From: Prauserella aidingensis | GTDB taxonomy: Bacteria > Actinomycetota > Actinomycetes > Mycobacteriales > Pseudonocardiaceae | DNA length: 64,000 nt | Direction of reading: 5' to 3' | NCBI RefSeq assembly: GCF_024171865.1 | Contig: NZ_JAMTCN010000022.1 | Coordinates: 26,271 to 90,270 of the forward strand | Shown here: positions 53,055 through 61,042 of the stretch, piece after piece | Position numbering within the stretch: position 1 is the stretch's first letter | Layout: each line of letters begins with the position of its first letter | Translations under genes and position numbers: made by a program | The notes under the pieces: model-generated | The model's input: only the letters and a program-made list of their open reading frames with translations | The model's database searches: none | Told to the model about the DNA's origin: nothing

Positions 53055-53095
53055 ACGAGTGGCGGGTCCTCCGATACGGAGGGCCCGCCACTCGT
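53055..53095 (+). terminator. Terminator after rplI
   Basis: ACGAGTGGCGGG (53055-53066) pairs with CCCGCCACTCGT (53084-53095), and CCTCCG/CGGAGG extends the stem inside. It closes the rpsF-ssb-rpsR-rplI unit and separates it from the type VII-associated genes. The 230 bp that follow contain no supported gene. Confidence 0.85.
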
Positions 53096-53325
53096 CGTTG
53101 GTCCACCCACCCTCCGCGGGGGTGAACACTGCGTGAACCACGCTCGCGGATGCCCTGCTTGCGGGCCTTTCCCGCGGTCTCGGAAAGATCTCCGGAGACG
53201 AAGGAAACCTTTCCGCCGCCAGGATCGTCCTACTTTCGACACGGTTGACGCCCTTTCGCGAGGGCGTGAAGCTTGCGGGCAGGCGGTGTCGAAACCGCCT
53301 GGGGGACGAGAGGAAGGGGCAGGGC

Positions 53326-53763
53326 GTGGAAGCGCAAATGGCCGGCGGTGGCATGTCGCGGATGCCTGCACCGATGGTGCAGATGGCCAAGAACTCGGCG
53401 AGCCACGGCGCGTTCGCCAAGGAGGCGGCGAGCTCGGCGGCCGGCGGCGGCTACTCCTTCAGCCCCGAAGAGATCGATGCGGTGCTGGCGCAGTGGGAGC
53501 AGCTGCGCGCCGACCTGGAAGCAGATCTCACCGAGGCGAACAAGATCGCCGGTGTGCAGGCACCGGGCAACGAGCCCGCGAGCAGCACATTCGTCGGTTC
53601 GGCCAACCCCGCGGGGAAGGCACTCCTGCAACAGACCGCGAGCATGCTCGAGCACACCACGCAGTACATCAACGCGCTGCGGAAGGCCAAGGGCGTCACC
53701 GAGGAGGCCGAGGCGCAGGCCGCCGACGACGCCGGCAAGGCGGGCAACGGGGTCCTTGGATGA
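53326..53763 (+). CDS. PE-like / ESX-associated small helical protein
   Basis: 145 aa, Ala-rich and helical. SPEEIDAVLAQWEQLRADLEADLTEANKIAG and LLQQTASMLEHTTQYINALRKAKG suggest a helical hairpin like PE or EspB-type substrates. No signal peptide and no canonical Y-x3-D/E export motif are seen. GTG 53326 has AGGAAGG upstream. Overlaps the DUF3558 lipoprotein gene (ATGA). The order PE-like, DUF3558, PPE-like, EspG points to type VII secretion; exact family uncertain. Confidence 0.65.
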   Translation: MEAQMAGGGMSRMPAPMVQMAKNSASHGAFAKEAASSAAGGGYSFSPEEIDAVLAQWEQLRADLEADLTEANKIAGVQAPGNEPASSTFVGSANPAGKALLQQTASMLEHTTQYINALRKAKGVTEEAEAQAADDAGKAGNGVLG

Positions 53764-54401
53764 GACGTCGCCCCGCCGGTGCGGTACTCGGCGCTACGGT
53801 CGCAGGCCTCGTGCTGGCGAGCTGCGGTTCCGAGACCGCGGGTGAGGCAACTGGTGGTGGGGACCCGACGACGCCCGGAACGTCGGCGGCCACGGCGCCC
53901 CCGTCGTCGCCTGCCGGGGACACCGGGGGACAGGCGCCGCGGGTGAGCGACCCGGTCGACGTCGCTCCCCTCCGGCAGGACCCGTGCGCGGCGCTGTCGA
54001 GCGCGCAGACGCGGGAGCGCAACCTCGAACAGGGCGAGTCCGAGCCGATGTCCGACGGTTCGCCGACCTGCATTTACCGCTATGCCGACGGTTCCGGCAG
54101 TCAGGTCCGGTTCGTCCAGGTGCAGGACTTCACGAACGGTCTGGACGACGTCTACGCCCGCGCCGACGCACTGGCGGTGTTCGAACCGACCGAGGTCGAA
54201 GGCCACCCGGCGGTGATCACGCAGACTCACCAGGACGACCGCGACGAGGGCTTCTGCGACCTGCAGGTCGGCCTCACCGACCAGTACGTGGTCTCGCTGA
54301 TGACCCATGTCTACGAGGGCAGTGACGACTACCCCCAGGGGTGCGAGGTCAACAAGGTGCTCGCCGCCGACATGATCCACAACCTTCGTGGGGAAGCGTG
54401 A
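53760..54401 (+). CDS. DUF3558 lipoprotein
   Basis: 213 aa. Lipoprotein signal with lipobox LASC (Cys at about residue 22), a Thr/Pro/Gly linker, then the DUF3558 domain: DPVDVAPLRQDPCAALSSAQ...SDGSPTCIYRYADGSGSQVRFVQVQD and GFCDLQVGLTDQYVVSL. Cys residues in PCAAL, PTCIY, FCDLQ and GCEVNK can form two disulfides. Family members are actinobacterial and of unknown function. ATG 53760 overlaps the upstream stop by 4 nt. Confidence 0.85.
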   Translation: MRRRPAGAVLGATVAGLVLASCGSETAGEATGGGDPTTPGTSAATAPPSSPAGDTGGQAPRVSDPVDVAPLRQDPCAALSSAQTRERNLEQGESEPMSDGSPTCIYRYADGSGSQVRFVQVQDFTNGLDDVYARADALAVFEPTEVEGHPAVITQTHQDDRDEGFCDLQVGLTDQYVVSLMTHVYEGSDDYPQGCEVNKVLAADMIHNLRGEA

Positions 54402-54462
54402 CGCGCATGGAACCGCGCGCAGGGACCCCACGTCAGAACCACATCGACTAGAGGAGCCTGAG

Positions 54463-56022
54463 ATGGTGCTGCCAGTTCTCGTTCCGATCGCGGCGGGTGC
54501 CGCAGGCAGATACGTCGCCGACTCGGTGGCGAACAGTCAGGACGGCCAACAGCAGGTCAGCTCGTCCGGCTGCATCGACGCGCACCAGATCTACCAGGCC
54601 ATCACGGGTGGTCCCGGCCCGGCGTCGCTGCACGAGGGGCGAGTGGCGACGACGGTGCTGCAAGGCCGGTACCAGCAGCGAGTGGCGCAGATCCAGGAGC
54701 TCGACCAGAAGATGGACGCCGCCTGGACCGGCGAGGGTGCGTCAAGCGCGCGGATGGGCGCCGAGCCGCTGAAGGTCTGGATGGAGGACTCCAACGTCAA
54801 CCTCGGCAAGAGCGGGGCGGTCCTGGAGAACCAATCGAGCGCGTTCGAGAAGGTCCGCGCGACGGTGCAGCCGCTGCCGGCGAATCCGCCGGAGAGCAAC
54901 TTCCTGAACGACATCGCCCCGTGGGAGACCGACACGGACCGCAAGATCCAGGAGTACAACGAGAACGCGAAGCTCAACGTCGCCGCGTTCGAGGCGTACA
55001 ACGGCCAGAGCACGCAGAACGCGTCCATGATGCCGCAGTTCAGCGAGATGCAGGGCGCGTTCGGCGACGTGTCACTGGCCGAGTCGGGCGTCACCGAGAG
55101 CAGCCTCGCGAAGGACTTCGTCCACAACGGCGGCGGTTACGACAACGGCGGCGGCAGCGGTCCGTACCAGCCCGGCCCGATCCAGCCCGGCCCCGGCTAT
55201 CCACCCGGCACGCCCGGTCCCGGGACTCCCGGTCCTGACACGCCTGGTCCTGACACGCCCGGTCCCGGCACTCCGGGTCCCGGGACCCCCGGTCCTGGGA
55301 TGCCCGGTCCCGGCAACCCGCCGGTCAACCCGGGTCCGGACTACCCACCGGGCACTCCCGGTCCGGGCGAGCCTCCGGTCTACCCGGGGCCCGGCGTTCC
55401 GGATCCCGACTACCCGCACCTGCCCGGCCCGGACTATCCACACATGCCCGGCCCCGGCTACCCGGAGGCTCCCGGGCCCGACTACCCGTGGATGCCGGGA
55501 CCCGGCAACCCGCCGGACGACGGCACCGACACGTCGGGCTTCGACCCGGGCACGCCGATCGGCACCACCCCGATCGGCAACACGCCGCCCGCACCGGGAT
55601 CCGGCTTCGGCCCCGGCGGCGGCCCCGGAGGCAGCGGTAGCTCGTTCGGCCCGGGCGGCGGCGGTGTCGGCTTCGGTCCCGGCGCGGGCGGTGGTTACGG
55701 ATCCGGTGCGGGCTACAGCGCAGGCGCCGGTGGTGCGGCCGGTGCCGGAGGTGCCGGTGCGGGTGGAGCCGCGGGCGCAGGCGGTGCGGCAGCGCGCGGC
55801 GCGATGGGCATGGGCGGTGGCGCCATGGGCGGCGCCGCGGGTGCCGCGGGCGCCGCAGGTGCGGCCGGAGGCCGCGGCGGCATGATGCCGATGGGTGCGG
55901 GCGGTCGCGGTCAGCAGGGCGAGGACGACGAGGAGCACGAGCGGAAGTTCATGATCGACGAGGACGGCAACAAGCTGTTCGGGACCGATCAGAAGACCGC
56001 TCCGCCCGTCATCGGCGAATAG
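54463..56022 (+). CDS. PPE-like WXG protein with PGP repeats and Gly/Ala-rich tail
   Basis: 519 aa. Residues 40-215 are helical with a WTG motif (QKMDAAWTGEGASSARMGAEPLKVW) as in WXG100/PPE domains. Next come about 150 residues of Pro/Gly repeats (PGPGTPGP, PGPDTPGP, PGPDYPHLPG), then a Gly/Ala/Ser/Phe-rich part and an acidic end (EDDEEHERKFMIDEDGNKLFG). There is no signal peptide. ATG 54463 has GAGGAG at 6-7 nt. The layout suggests a type VII substrate or wall-spanning protein; its partner is the PE-like gene upstream. Confidence 0.7.
   Translation: MVLPVLVPIAAGAAGRYVADSVANSQDGQQQVSSSGCIDAHQIYQAITGGPGPASLHEGRVATTVLQGRYQQRVAQIQELDQKMDAAWTGEGASSARMGAEPLKVWMEDSNVNLGKSGAVLENQSSAFEKVRATVQPLPANPPESNFLNDIAPWETDTDRKIQEYNENAKLNVAAFEAYNGQSTQNASMMPQFSEMQGAFGDVSLAESGVTESSLAKDFVHNGGGYDNGGGSGPYQPGPIQPGPGYPPGTPGPGTPGPDTPGPDTPGPGTPGPGTPGPGMPGPGNPPVNPGPDYPPGTPGPGEPPVYPGPGVPDPDYPHLPGPDYPHMPGPGYPEAPGPDYPWMPGPGNPPDDGTDTSGFDPGTPIGTTPIGNTPPAPGSGFGPGGGPGGSGSSFGPGGGGVGFGPGAGGGYGSGAGYSAGAGGAAGAGGAGAGGAAGAGGAAARGAMGMGGGAMGGAAGAAGAAGAAGGRGGMMPMGAGGRGQQGEDDEEHERKFMIDEDGNKLFGTDQKTAPPVIGE
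55186..55515 (+). repeat. Pro-Gly coding repeats in the PPE-like gene
   Basis: Repeated 12- to 15-bp units such as CCCGGTCCCGGC and GGTCCTGACACG encode PGPGTPGP/PGPDTPGP. At the DNA level the region is a degenerate minisatellite that is likely to vary in copy number between strains. Confidence 0.7.
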
Positions 56023-56060
56023 CACGCCCGGACGGGCCGGACACCCGACGACGCTTCATC

Positions 56061-56104
56061 CGGTCGGGCCGCTGCCACGTGGTTTTCCGGCAGCGGCCCG
56101 ACCG
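56061..56104 (+). terminator. Hairpin between the PPE-like and EspG genes
   Basis: CGGTCGGGCCGCTGCC (56061-56076) pairs perfectly with GGCAGCGGCCCGACCG (56089-56104): 16-bp stem, 12-nt loop containing GGTTTT. It implies that EspG is transcribed separately or by partial read-through. Confidence 0.75.
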
Positions 56105-56198
56105 CAGGCCCACCTGTTACCACTCGAATCCTGGCCCGATTCCGCGGTCGGCTCACCCCGCGGACCCCAGGGCCGTTACTCACCGAAGAGGCAGGACC

Positions 56199-56984
56199 GT
56201 GCTCGAGCACCAGGAGATCCTCCGTACCCGCACCCTCGTCCGCCTGTTGCAGCGAACCGGCACCGAGCCGCATCCGACCCTGGAAAAGGGCGCCACGTGG
56301 TACAGCCGCGAGGTGCTGCAGCAGCTGGACGCCGAGATCCACGCCGAACTCGCGCAGGTGGGCCTGGCGGGGGACAGCGGGGTGCATCCGGATCTGCTGG
56401 CGACCGTCGAGGCCATCGCCCATCCCGAGCTGGAGTACTACGGCTGGTTCAACAGCGTGTACGACGGCGCACCCGTCGACTTGTCCGTGTTCGCGGGCAG
56501 CGGTCGCGGCGAAGCGTTCACGCTGGTCAACAACGAGGCCGCGGGCGTGGTCGCGCTGGCGAGCGTTCCCGCGCGGGAGTTGTTGGACGCGTTCATGCTG
56601 CAGGTGCCGCAGCACGGCCCCGCGAACGCGCATGCGCTGTCGGTGCCGAAGGCCAAGGTCGAGGGCAGAGTCGGCGCGTCGAACGAGGACATGTCGGTGC
56701 TGCGCTCCGAGGTGCCGGACGCGGCCCAGCAGGACCTCGCCGAGTTCAAACGCATCATGGGGCTGGAGCGCACGGGCGGTGGACAGCTGTACGTCGCGGC
56801 GCGTGGCAGGTCTGGACAACGGCAACGCGCGGACAAGCCGGTCACCTACCTGGACACCGTCGAGGGCCGGTGGCTGGTCGAGGAGACGCCCGGCGCGGGC
56901 GAGCCGATGCTCGTGGCCGCGCCGGCACCGGCGGACCTGCTGCGATCCCGGTTGCGGGAGGCGCAGAACACCCTGGTCGGCTGA
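56199..56984 (+). CDS. EspG-family type VII secretion chaperone
   Basis: 261 aa. Two-half alpha/beta fold of the EspG family: PHPTLEKGATWYSREVLQQLDAEIHAELAQVGL, HPELEYYGWFNSVYDGAPVDLSVFAGSGRGEAFTLVNNEAAGVVALASVPARELLDAFMLQVP and PVTYLDTVEGRWLVEET. In mycobacteria EspG binds PE–PPE pairs in the cytoplasm and delivers them to the ESX machine. GTG 56199 is preceded by an AGGCAGGA-like site. No ESX core gene (eccB/C/D, mycP) is present in the window, so this is a satellite cassette. Confidence 0.82.
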   Translation: MLEHQEILRTRTLVRLLQRTGTEPHPTLEKGATWYSREVLQQLDAEIHAELAQVGLAGDSGVHPDLLATVEAIAHPELEYYGWFNSVYDGAPVDLSVFAGSGRGEAFTLVNNEAAGVVALASVPARELLDAFMLQVPQHGPANAHALSVPKAKVEGRVGASNEDMSVLRSEVPDAAQQDLAEFKRIMGLERTGGGQLYVAARGRSGQRQRADKPVTYLDTVEGRWLVEETPGAGEPMLVAAPAPADLLRSRLREAQNTLVG

Positions 56985-56986
56985 CG

Positions 56987-57468
56987 GCGGACGCGTCCGC
57001 GTTGCGGACACCGAGATCGACATTGCGTGATGGTTCGTGACGACGGATGCCCGCCCGATCGGCCGCTGGACAGCCCGGGGACCGCACCGGCCGTGATCGC
57101 ATCGGCATCCGCGGTATCCACAGTCGGACGGGCGACCGCTCGGGCGCGACACGCCGAGGCCGCGTTTCCCGGCGACACGCCGAGAGTGTGACCACAAACT
57201 TATCCACAACCTGCCCACAGGGTTTGACCAGGGGATTTCCCTCGTCCGGGCGACATCTTCCCCATCTTGTACACAGGGCGGCAATCGCTTGTGATTGGTT
57301 CGGGCCATCCATCCACAGGCAATGCACAGCGGCGCCCGCCCCGGTCCCCAGGCCCGATTGCAATGCGCCGTCCGAGCGATCTAGCGTGCAATTCGCGCGC
57401 CCGTCGGCGCGCACGAGAGACCGCCCCGACACCGCCTGCGACAGCACGACAGTGCGACCGGACTGCGC
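56987..57468. promoter_or_regulatory. Intergenic region upstream of dnaB with DnaA-box-like sites
   Basis: A 14-bp palindrome GCGGACGCGTCCGC starts three bases after the EspG stop. GTATCCACA (57114-57122), a perfect TTATCCACA (57200-57208), TTGTACACA (57267-57275) and CCATCCACA (57309-57317) are spread over 200 bp, with weaker GTGACCACA (57188) and CTGCCCACA (57211). No gene is supported here. Confidence 0.55.
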
Positions 57469-57490
57469 TATAGTTCGAACTTCCGTTCGA
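57469..57490 (+). promoter_or_regulatory. dnaB promoter -10 and LexA (SOS) box
   Basis: TATAGT (57469-57474) is a good -10. It is directly followed by TCGAAC-TTCC-GTTCGA (57475-57490), a perfect match to the actinobacterial LexA consensus TCGAAC-N4-GTTCGA. LexA bound here would cover the transcription start. The leader to GTG 57550 would be about 70 nt. Confidence 0.8.
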
Positions 57491-57549
57491 TGACGTCCAC
57501 GGCCCCGAGGGCGGCCGCTCGAACCACGACGAAGGAGGTGCGCGAACCG

Positions 57550-60141
57550 GTGGCGATCACCGACGACCGCGGTCCCACGACGAGCGGCGGCGAGCACGGC
57601 ACGTTCGACCGTCAGCCGCCACAGGACGTCGCCGCCGAGCAGTCCGTGCTCGGCGGCATGCTGCTGTCGAAGGATGCGATCGCCGACGTCGTCGAGGTGC
57701 TGCGGCCCGGCGACTTCTACCGGCCCGCGCACCAGGCGGTGTACGACTGCATCCTCGACCTCTACGGCCGCGGCGAACCGGCCGACCCGATCACGGTGTC
57801 GGCGGAGCTGGAGCGCCGCAGCGAGCTGAGCCGGGTCGGCGGGGCGCCGTACCTGCACACCCTCATCGCGACGGTGCCCACGGCGGCGAACGCCGGGTAC
57901 TACGCACAGATCGTCGCGGAGAAGGCCGTACTGCGCAGGCTCGTCGAGGCGGGCACGCGGATCGTCCAGTACGGCTACGGCGCCGACAACAGCGGCGGCG
58001 ACGGCAACGACATCAACGAGGTCGTCGACCGCGCACAGGCCGCGATCTACGAGGTCACCGAGCGCCGCACCAGCGAGGACTACGTCGCGTTGGAGGAGCT
58101 GCTCCAGCCGACGATGGACGAGATCGACGCCATCGCCTCCCGCGGTGGCGACGCCCAGGGCATCCCCACCGGCTTCACCGACCTGGACGAGCTGACCAAC
58201 GGCCTGCATCCCGGCCAGATGATCATCGTCGCCGCCCGGCCGGGCGTCGGCAAGGCGCTCGCGCTGGACACGCCGCTGCCGACGCCCGGCGGCTGGACCA
58301 CGATGGGGCAGGTGCAGCCGGGCGACCGGCTGATCGGCTCCGACGGCACGCCCACCACCGTCGTCGGCGCGACCGATGTCATGCACGGACGGCCCTGCTA
58401 CGAGGTCGAGTTCTCCGACGGCTCGACGATCGTCGCCGACGCCGAGCACCAGTGGTTGACCGACACCCGCGCGAGCCGCCGGGTACGTGGCCCCGCCGAG
58501 GTCCGGACCACCGCCGAACTCGCCAACACCGTCCACTGCGACACCGCCGACGAGCGCGTGAACCACTCCGTGCGGCTGGCCGACCCGTTGGAGCTGCCCG
58601 AACGCGACCTGCCGCTGCACCCGTACGCGCTGGGCGCCTGGCTCGGCGACGGCCACTCCGACGGTGCACGCTTCACCACCGCCGACCCGGAGATCATCAC
58701 CTACCTCGAGGCCGAGGCCGACCTGTACTGCCCCCGGCGCGGCACCTACGCCTACTCCCTCCGCTTCCCGACCCCGGATCCGGTCGAGTACCGGTCGTGC
58801 ACGGTGTGCGGCGAGCCGTTCGTCCCGCGCACCAGCGAAGTCCGGACCTGCGGCCGCTCGTGCGGTGGCAAGGCACGGTTCGTGTCGGGGCCGGTTCCGG
58901 CGTCGACGTGCCCCGACTGCGGCCGTCCCTCGTCGGGTTTTCGGCAGTGCCAGGAGTGCCGGAACCACCATGGCACCGTCCAAGCAGTGCTGCGGTCACT
59001 CGGGGTGCTCGGCAACAAGCACGTGCCGGCCGAGTATCTGCGCGGTTCGGTGTACCAGCGGCGCGCGCTGCTGGCCGGGCTGCTCGACACCGACGGCACG
59101 GTCATCGGGTCGGGCGGCGTGCAGTTCTCGGTGACCGACCACCAGCTGGCCGCCGACGTCTACGAACTGATCGTCAGCCTCGGTTACCGGTGCTCGTGGA
59201 CGACGAAGCGGGTGCGGGGTCGCACGGAGGCGTCGTCGACGGCGTACACGCTGAGCTTCACCACCCACGACCGCGTCTTCTGGTTGCAACGCAAGCACCT
59301 GCTGCACAAGGAGCGGATGACCGGCCGTCGTCCGCGGCCCACGCCGCGCTACATCGTGGACGTGCGGCCGATCGACAGCGTGCCGGTGCGGTGTGTCGAG
59401 GTCAGCGCCGACGACCACCTGTACCTCGCGGGCCGGTCGATGATCCCGACGCACAACTCGACCCTGGGACTCGATTTCGCCAGGTCGTGCTCGATCAAAC
59501 ACGGGATGACCAGCGCGATCTTCTCACTGGAGATGAGCCGTACCGAGATCGTCATGCGCATGCTGTCCGCGGAGGCGCGCATCCGGCTGGCGGACATGCG
59601 CGGTGGCCGCATGTCCGACGACGACTGGACACGGCTGGCGCGACGCATGAGCGAGATCAGCGAGGCTCCGCTGTTCGTCGACGACTCGCCGAACCTGACG
59701 ATGATGGAGATCCGCGCCAAGGCCCGCCGGCTCAAGCAGCGCAACGACCTGCAACTCGTCGTCGTCGACTACATGCAGCTGATGACGTCCGGTAAGCGCG
59801 TCGAATCACGACAGCAGGAGGTCTCGGAGTTCTCCCGGCAGTTGAAGCTGCTGGCGAAGGAAATCGAGGTACCCGTGGTCGCGATCAGCCAGCTGAACCG
59901 TGGTCCGGAGCAGCGGACCGACAAGCGTCCGATGCTGTCGGACCTGCGTGAATCCGGTTCACTGGAGCAGGACGCCGACATCGTCATGCTGATCCACCGG
60001 CCCGACGCGTTCGAACGCGACGACCCGCGCGCAGGCGAGGCGGACCTGATCCTCGCCAAGCACCGTGCCGGTCCGACGAACACGGTCGCCGTCGCGCACC
60101 AGCTGCACTACAGCCGCTTCGCCGACCTCGCCCAGGAGTAG
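57550..60141 (+). CDS. dnaB: Replicative DNA helicase DnaB, interrupted by an intein
   Basis: 863 aa precursor; about 462 aa after splicing. DnaB unwinds DNA ahead of the replisome. N-terminal domain: QPPQDVAAEQSVLGGMLLSKDAIADV; RecA-like core with Walker A ARPGVGK|S(T) split by the intein after the Lys, then LGLDFARSCSIKHGMTSAIFSLEMSRTEIVMRML, Walker B VVDYMQLM and AISQLNRGPEQRTDKRPMLSDLRESGSLEQDADIVMLIHR. Start GTG 57550 gives VAITDD, aligning with the mycobacterial MAVVDD, and has GGAGGTG at 9 nt; ATG 57490 is an alternative that would overlap the LexA box. SOS regulation is suggested. Confidence 0.96.
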   Translation: MAITDDRGPTTSGGEHGTFDRQPPQDVAAEQSVLGGMLLSKDAIADVVEVLRPGDFYRPAHQAVYDCILDLYGRGEPADPITVSAELERRSELSRVGGAPYLHTLIATVPTAANAGYYAQIVAEKAVLRRLVEAGTRIVQYGYGADNSGGDGNDINEVVDRAQAAIYEVTERRTSEDYVALEELLQPTMDEIDAIASRGGDAQGIPTGFTDLDELTNGLHPGQMIIVAARPGVGKALALDTPLPTPGGWTTMGQVQPGDRLIGSDGTPTTVVGATDVMHGRPCYEVEFSDGSTIVADAEHQWLTDTRASRRVRGPAEVRTTAELANTVHCDTADERVNHSVRLADPLELPERDLPLHPYALGAWLGDGHSDGARFTTADPEIITYLEAEADLYCPRRGTYAYSLRFPTPDPVEYRSCTVCGEPFVPRTSEVRTCGRSCGGKARFVSGPVPASTCPDCGRPSSGFRQCQECRNHHGTVQAVLRSLGVLGNKHVPAEYLRGSVYQRRALLAGLLDTDGTVIGSGGVQFSVTDHQLAADVYELIVSLGYRCSWTTKRVRGRTEASSTAYTLSFTTHDRVFWLQRKHLLHKERMTGRRPRPTPRYIVDVRPIDSVPVRCVEVSADDHLYLAGRSMIPTHNSTLGLDFARSCSIKHGMTSAIFSLEMSRTEIVMRMLSAEARIRLADMRGGRMSDDDWTRLARRMSEISEAPLFVDDSPNLTMMEIRAKARRLKQRNDLQLVVVDYMQLMTSGKRVESRQQEVSEFSRQLKLLAKEIEVPVVAISQLNRGPEQRTDKRPMLSDLRESGSLEQDADIVMLIHRPDAFERDDPRAGEADLILAKHRAGPTNTVAVAHQLHYSRFADLAQE
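58255..59457 (+). mobile_element. DnaB intein (class 3) with LAGLIDADG endonuclease and zinc knuckles
   Basis: 401 aa in frame, residues 236-636 of the precursor. It starts with Ala (ALALDTPLPTPGGWTTMG) and ends in HN before Ser+1. Block B GSTIVADAEHQW has the Trp, block F VRCVEV the Cys and block G PTHN the Thr: the WCT set of class 3 inteins, in which the block F Cys replaces residue 1 as nucleophile. Endonuclease blocks are LGAWLGDGHSDG (about residue 360) and LLAGLLDTDGTV (about 508). Between them lie CxxC-x13-CxxxC and CxxC-x9-CxxC (about 417-470), probable zinc knuckles. Confidence 0.9.
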
Positions 60142-60158
60142 GCGCGGTCACGACCGGG

Positions 60159-60884
60159 TCAGCCTGCCACGGGCAGGCATTCGGCCAGCAGGTCGATGAC
60201 GTCGCGCCACGCCCGCTCGGCGTGCTGCGGGTGGTGCCCGACACCGGGAAGGACGATCTGGTCGACCGGCGGATGGTGGAAGGCGTGCAGCGCTCCGCCG
60301 TAGACCACGAGGCGCCAGTCGACGCCCGCATCCTGCATCTCGGCGGTGAACGCGTCCCGCTGCTCGGGCGGCATGATCGGGTCTTCGGACCCGACCCCCG
60401 CCCACACCGGGCAGCGGATGTTCCGCGCCTCACCCGGCCTGCCCGTGACCAGGCCGTTGACCGTGCCGATCGCACACAGGTCGACGCCTGCGCGGCCGAG
60501 TTCCAGCGCGATCGCGCCGCCGGTGCCGTAGCCGACGGCGGCGATCCGCTCGGGGTCGGTGCGCGGCTCGTCGCGCAGCACGTCGAGGGCCGCGTGGCCG
60601 ATGTCGCGCAGGCGTTCGGGATCGGCGAGCAGCGGGGTCACCCGCGCCAGCATCTCCTGCGGGTCGGTGAACCAGTGCCCGCCGTGCAGATCGAAGGCCA
60701 GTGCCACGTATCCCAACTCGGCGAGGGCATCGGCCCGGCGTCGCTGGAAGTCGTTCAGCCCCGGCCCCTCGGGACCGATCAGCACGGCGGGCCTGCTGTC
60801 GTCACCGGCAGGAGCCGCGAGGTGCCCGAGCATCGTCAGGCCGTCGGCCGGGTACGTGACCGTGCGCGTGGTGACAGTCGACAT
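60159..60884 (-). CDS. Dienelactone-hydrolase-like protein lacking the nucleophile
   Basis: 241 aa alpha/beta hydrolase fold of the DLH family. PAVLIGPEGPGLNDFQRRRADALAELGYVALAFDLHGG matches the N-terminal half, and VGSEDPIMPP and GALHAFHHPP carry the triad Asp and His. The nucleophile elbow, normally G-x-C-x-G-G, reads GYGTGG (residues 118-123), with Gly120 where Cys or Ser is expected. It may be inactive or use another mechanism. ATG 60884 is preceded by TAGGTT at 7 nt (leaderless). Convergent with dnaB, 17 bp apart. Confidence 0.8.
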   Translation of the reverse strand: MSTVTTRTVTYPADGLTMLGHLAAPAGDDSRPAVLIGPEGPGLNDFQRRRADALAELGYVALAFDLHGGHWFTDPQEMLARVTPLLADPERLRDIGHAALDVLRDEPRTDPERIAAVGYGTGGAIALELGRAGVDLCAIGTVNGLVTGRPGEARNIRCPVWAGVGSEDPIMPPEQRDAFTAEMQDAGVDWRLVVYGGALHAFHHPPVDQIVLPGVGHHPQHAERAWRDVIDLLAECLPVAG

Positions 60885-61006
60885 GACAACGAACCTAGGC
60901 CTCTTCGGCGGCCGCCGGGCCTGTGTTCACCGCCGGCGGAATGCGGCCCTGCCACCGCGACACTCCCGTGCCCGACGAGTTCTCGGTCAGCCTTCCGCCC
61001 TTGCGG

Positions 61007-61036
61007 TTGACATGTGACCTTTTGGTCACATATTTT
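61007..61036 (+). promoter_or_regulatory. Promoter and operator of the ArsR–SRPBCC operon
   Basis: TTGACA (61007-61012), 18 nt, TATTTT (61031-61036), then ATG at 61043: a complete sigma-70-like promoter giving a leaderless mRNA. ATGTGACC-TTTT-GGTCACAT (61012-61031) is a perfect 8-bp inverted repeat filling the spacer, an ideal position for ArsR repression. Confidence 0.8.
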
Positions 61037-61042
61037 GGACGC

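Noticed and set aside
56842..58983. Long minus-strand frame opposite dnaB
   Set aside because: Antisense to dnaB, Val/Arg/Gly-rich translation without motifs; a mirror of dnaB codon usage.
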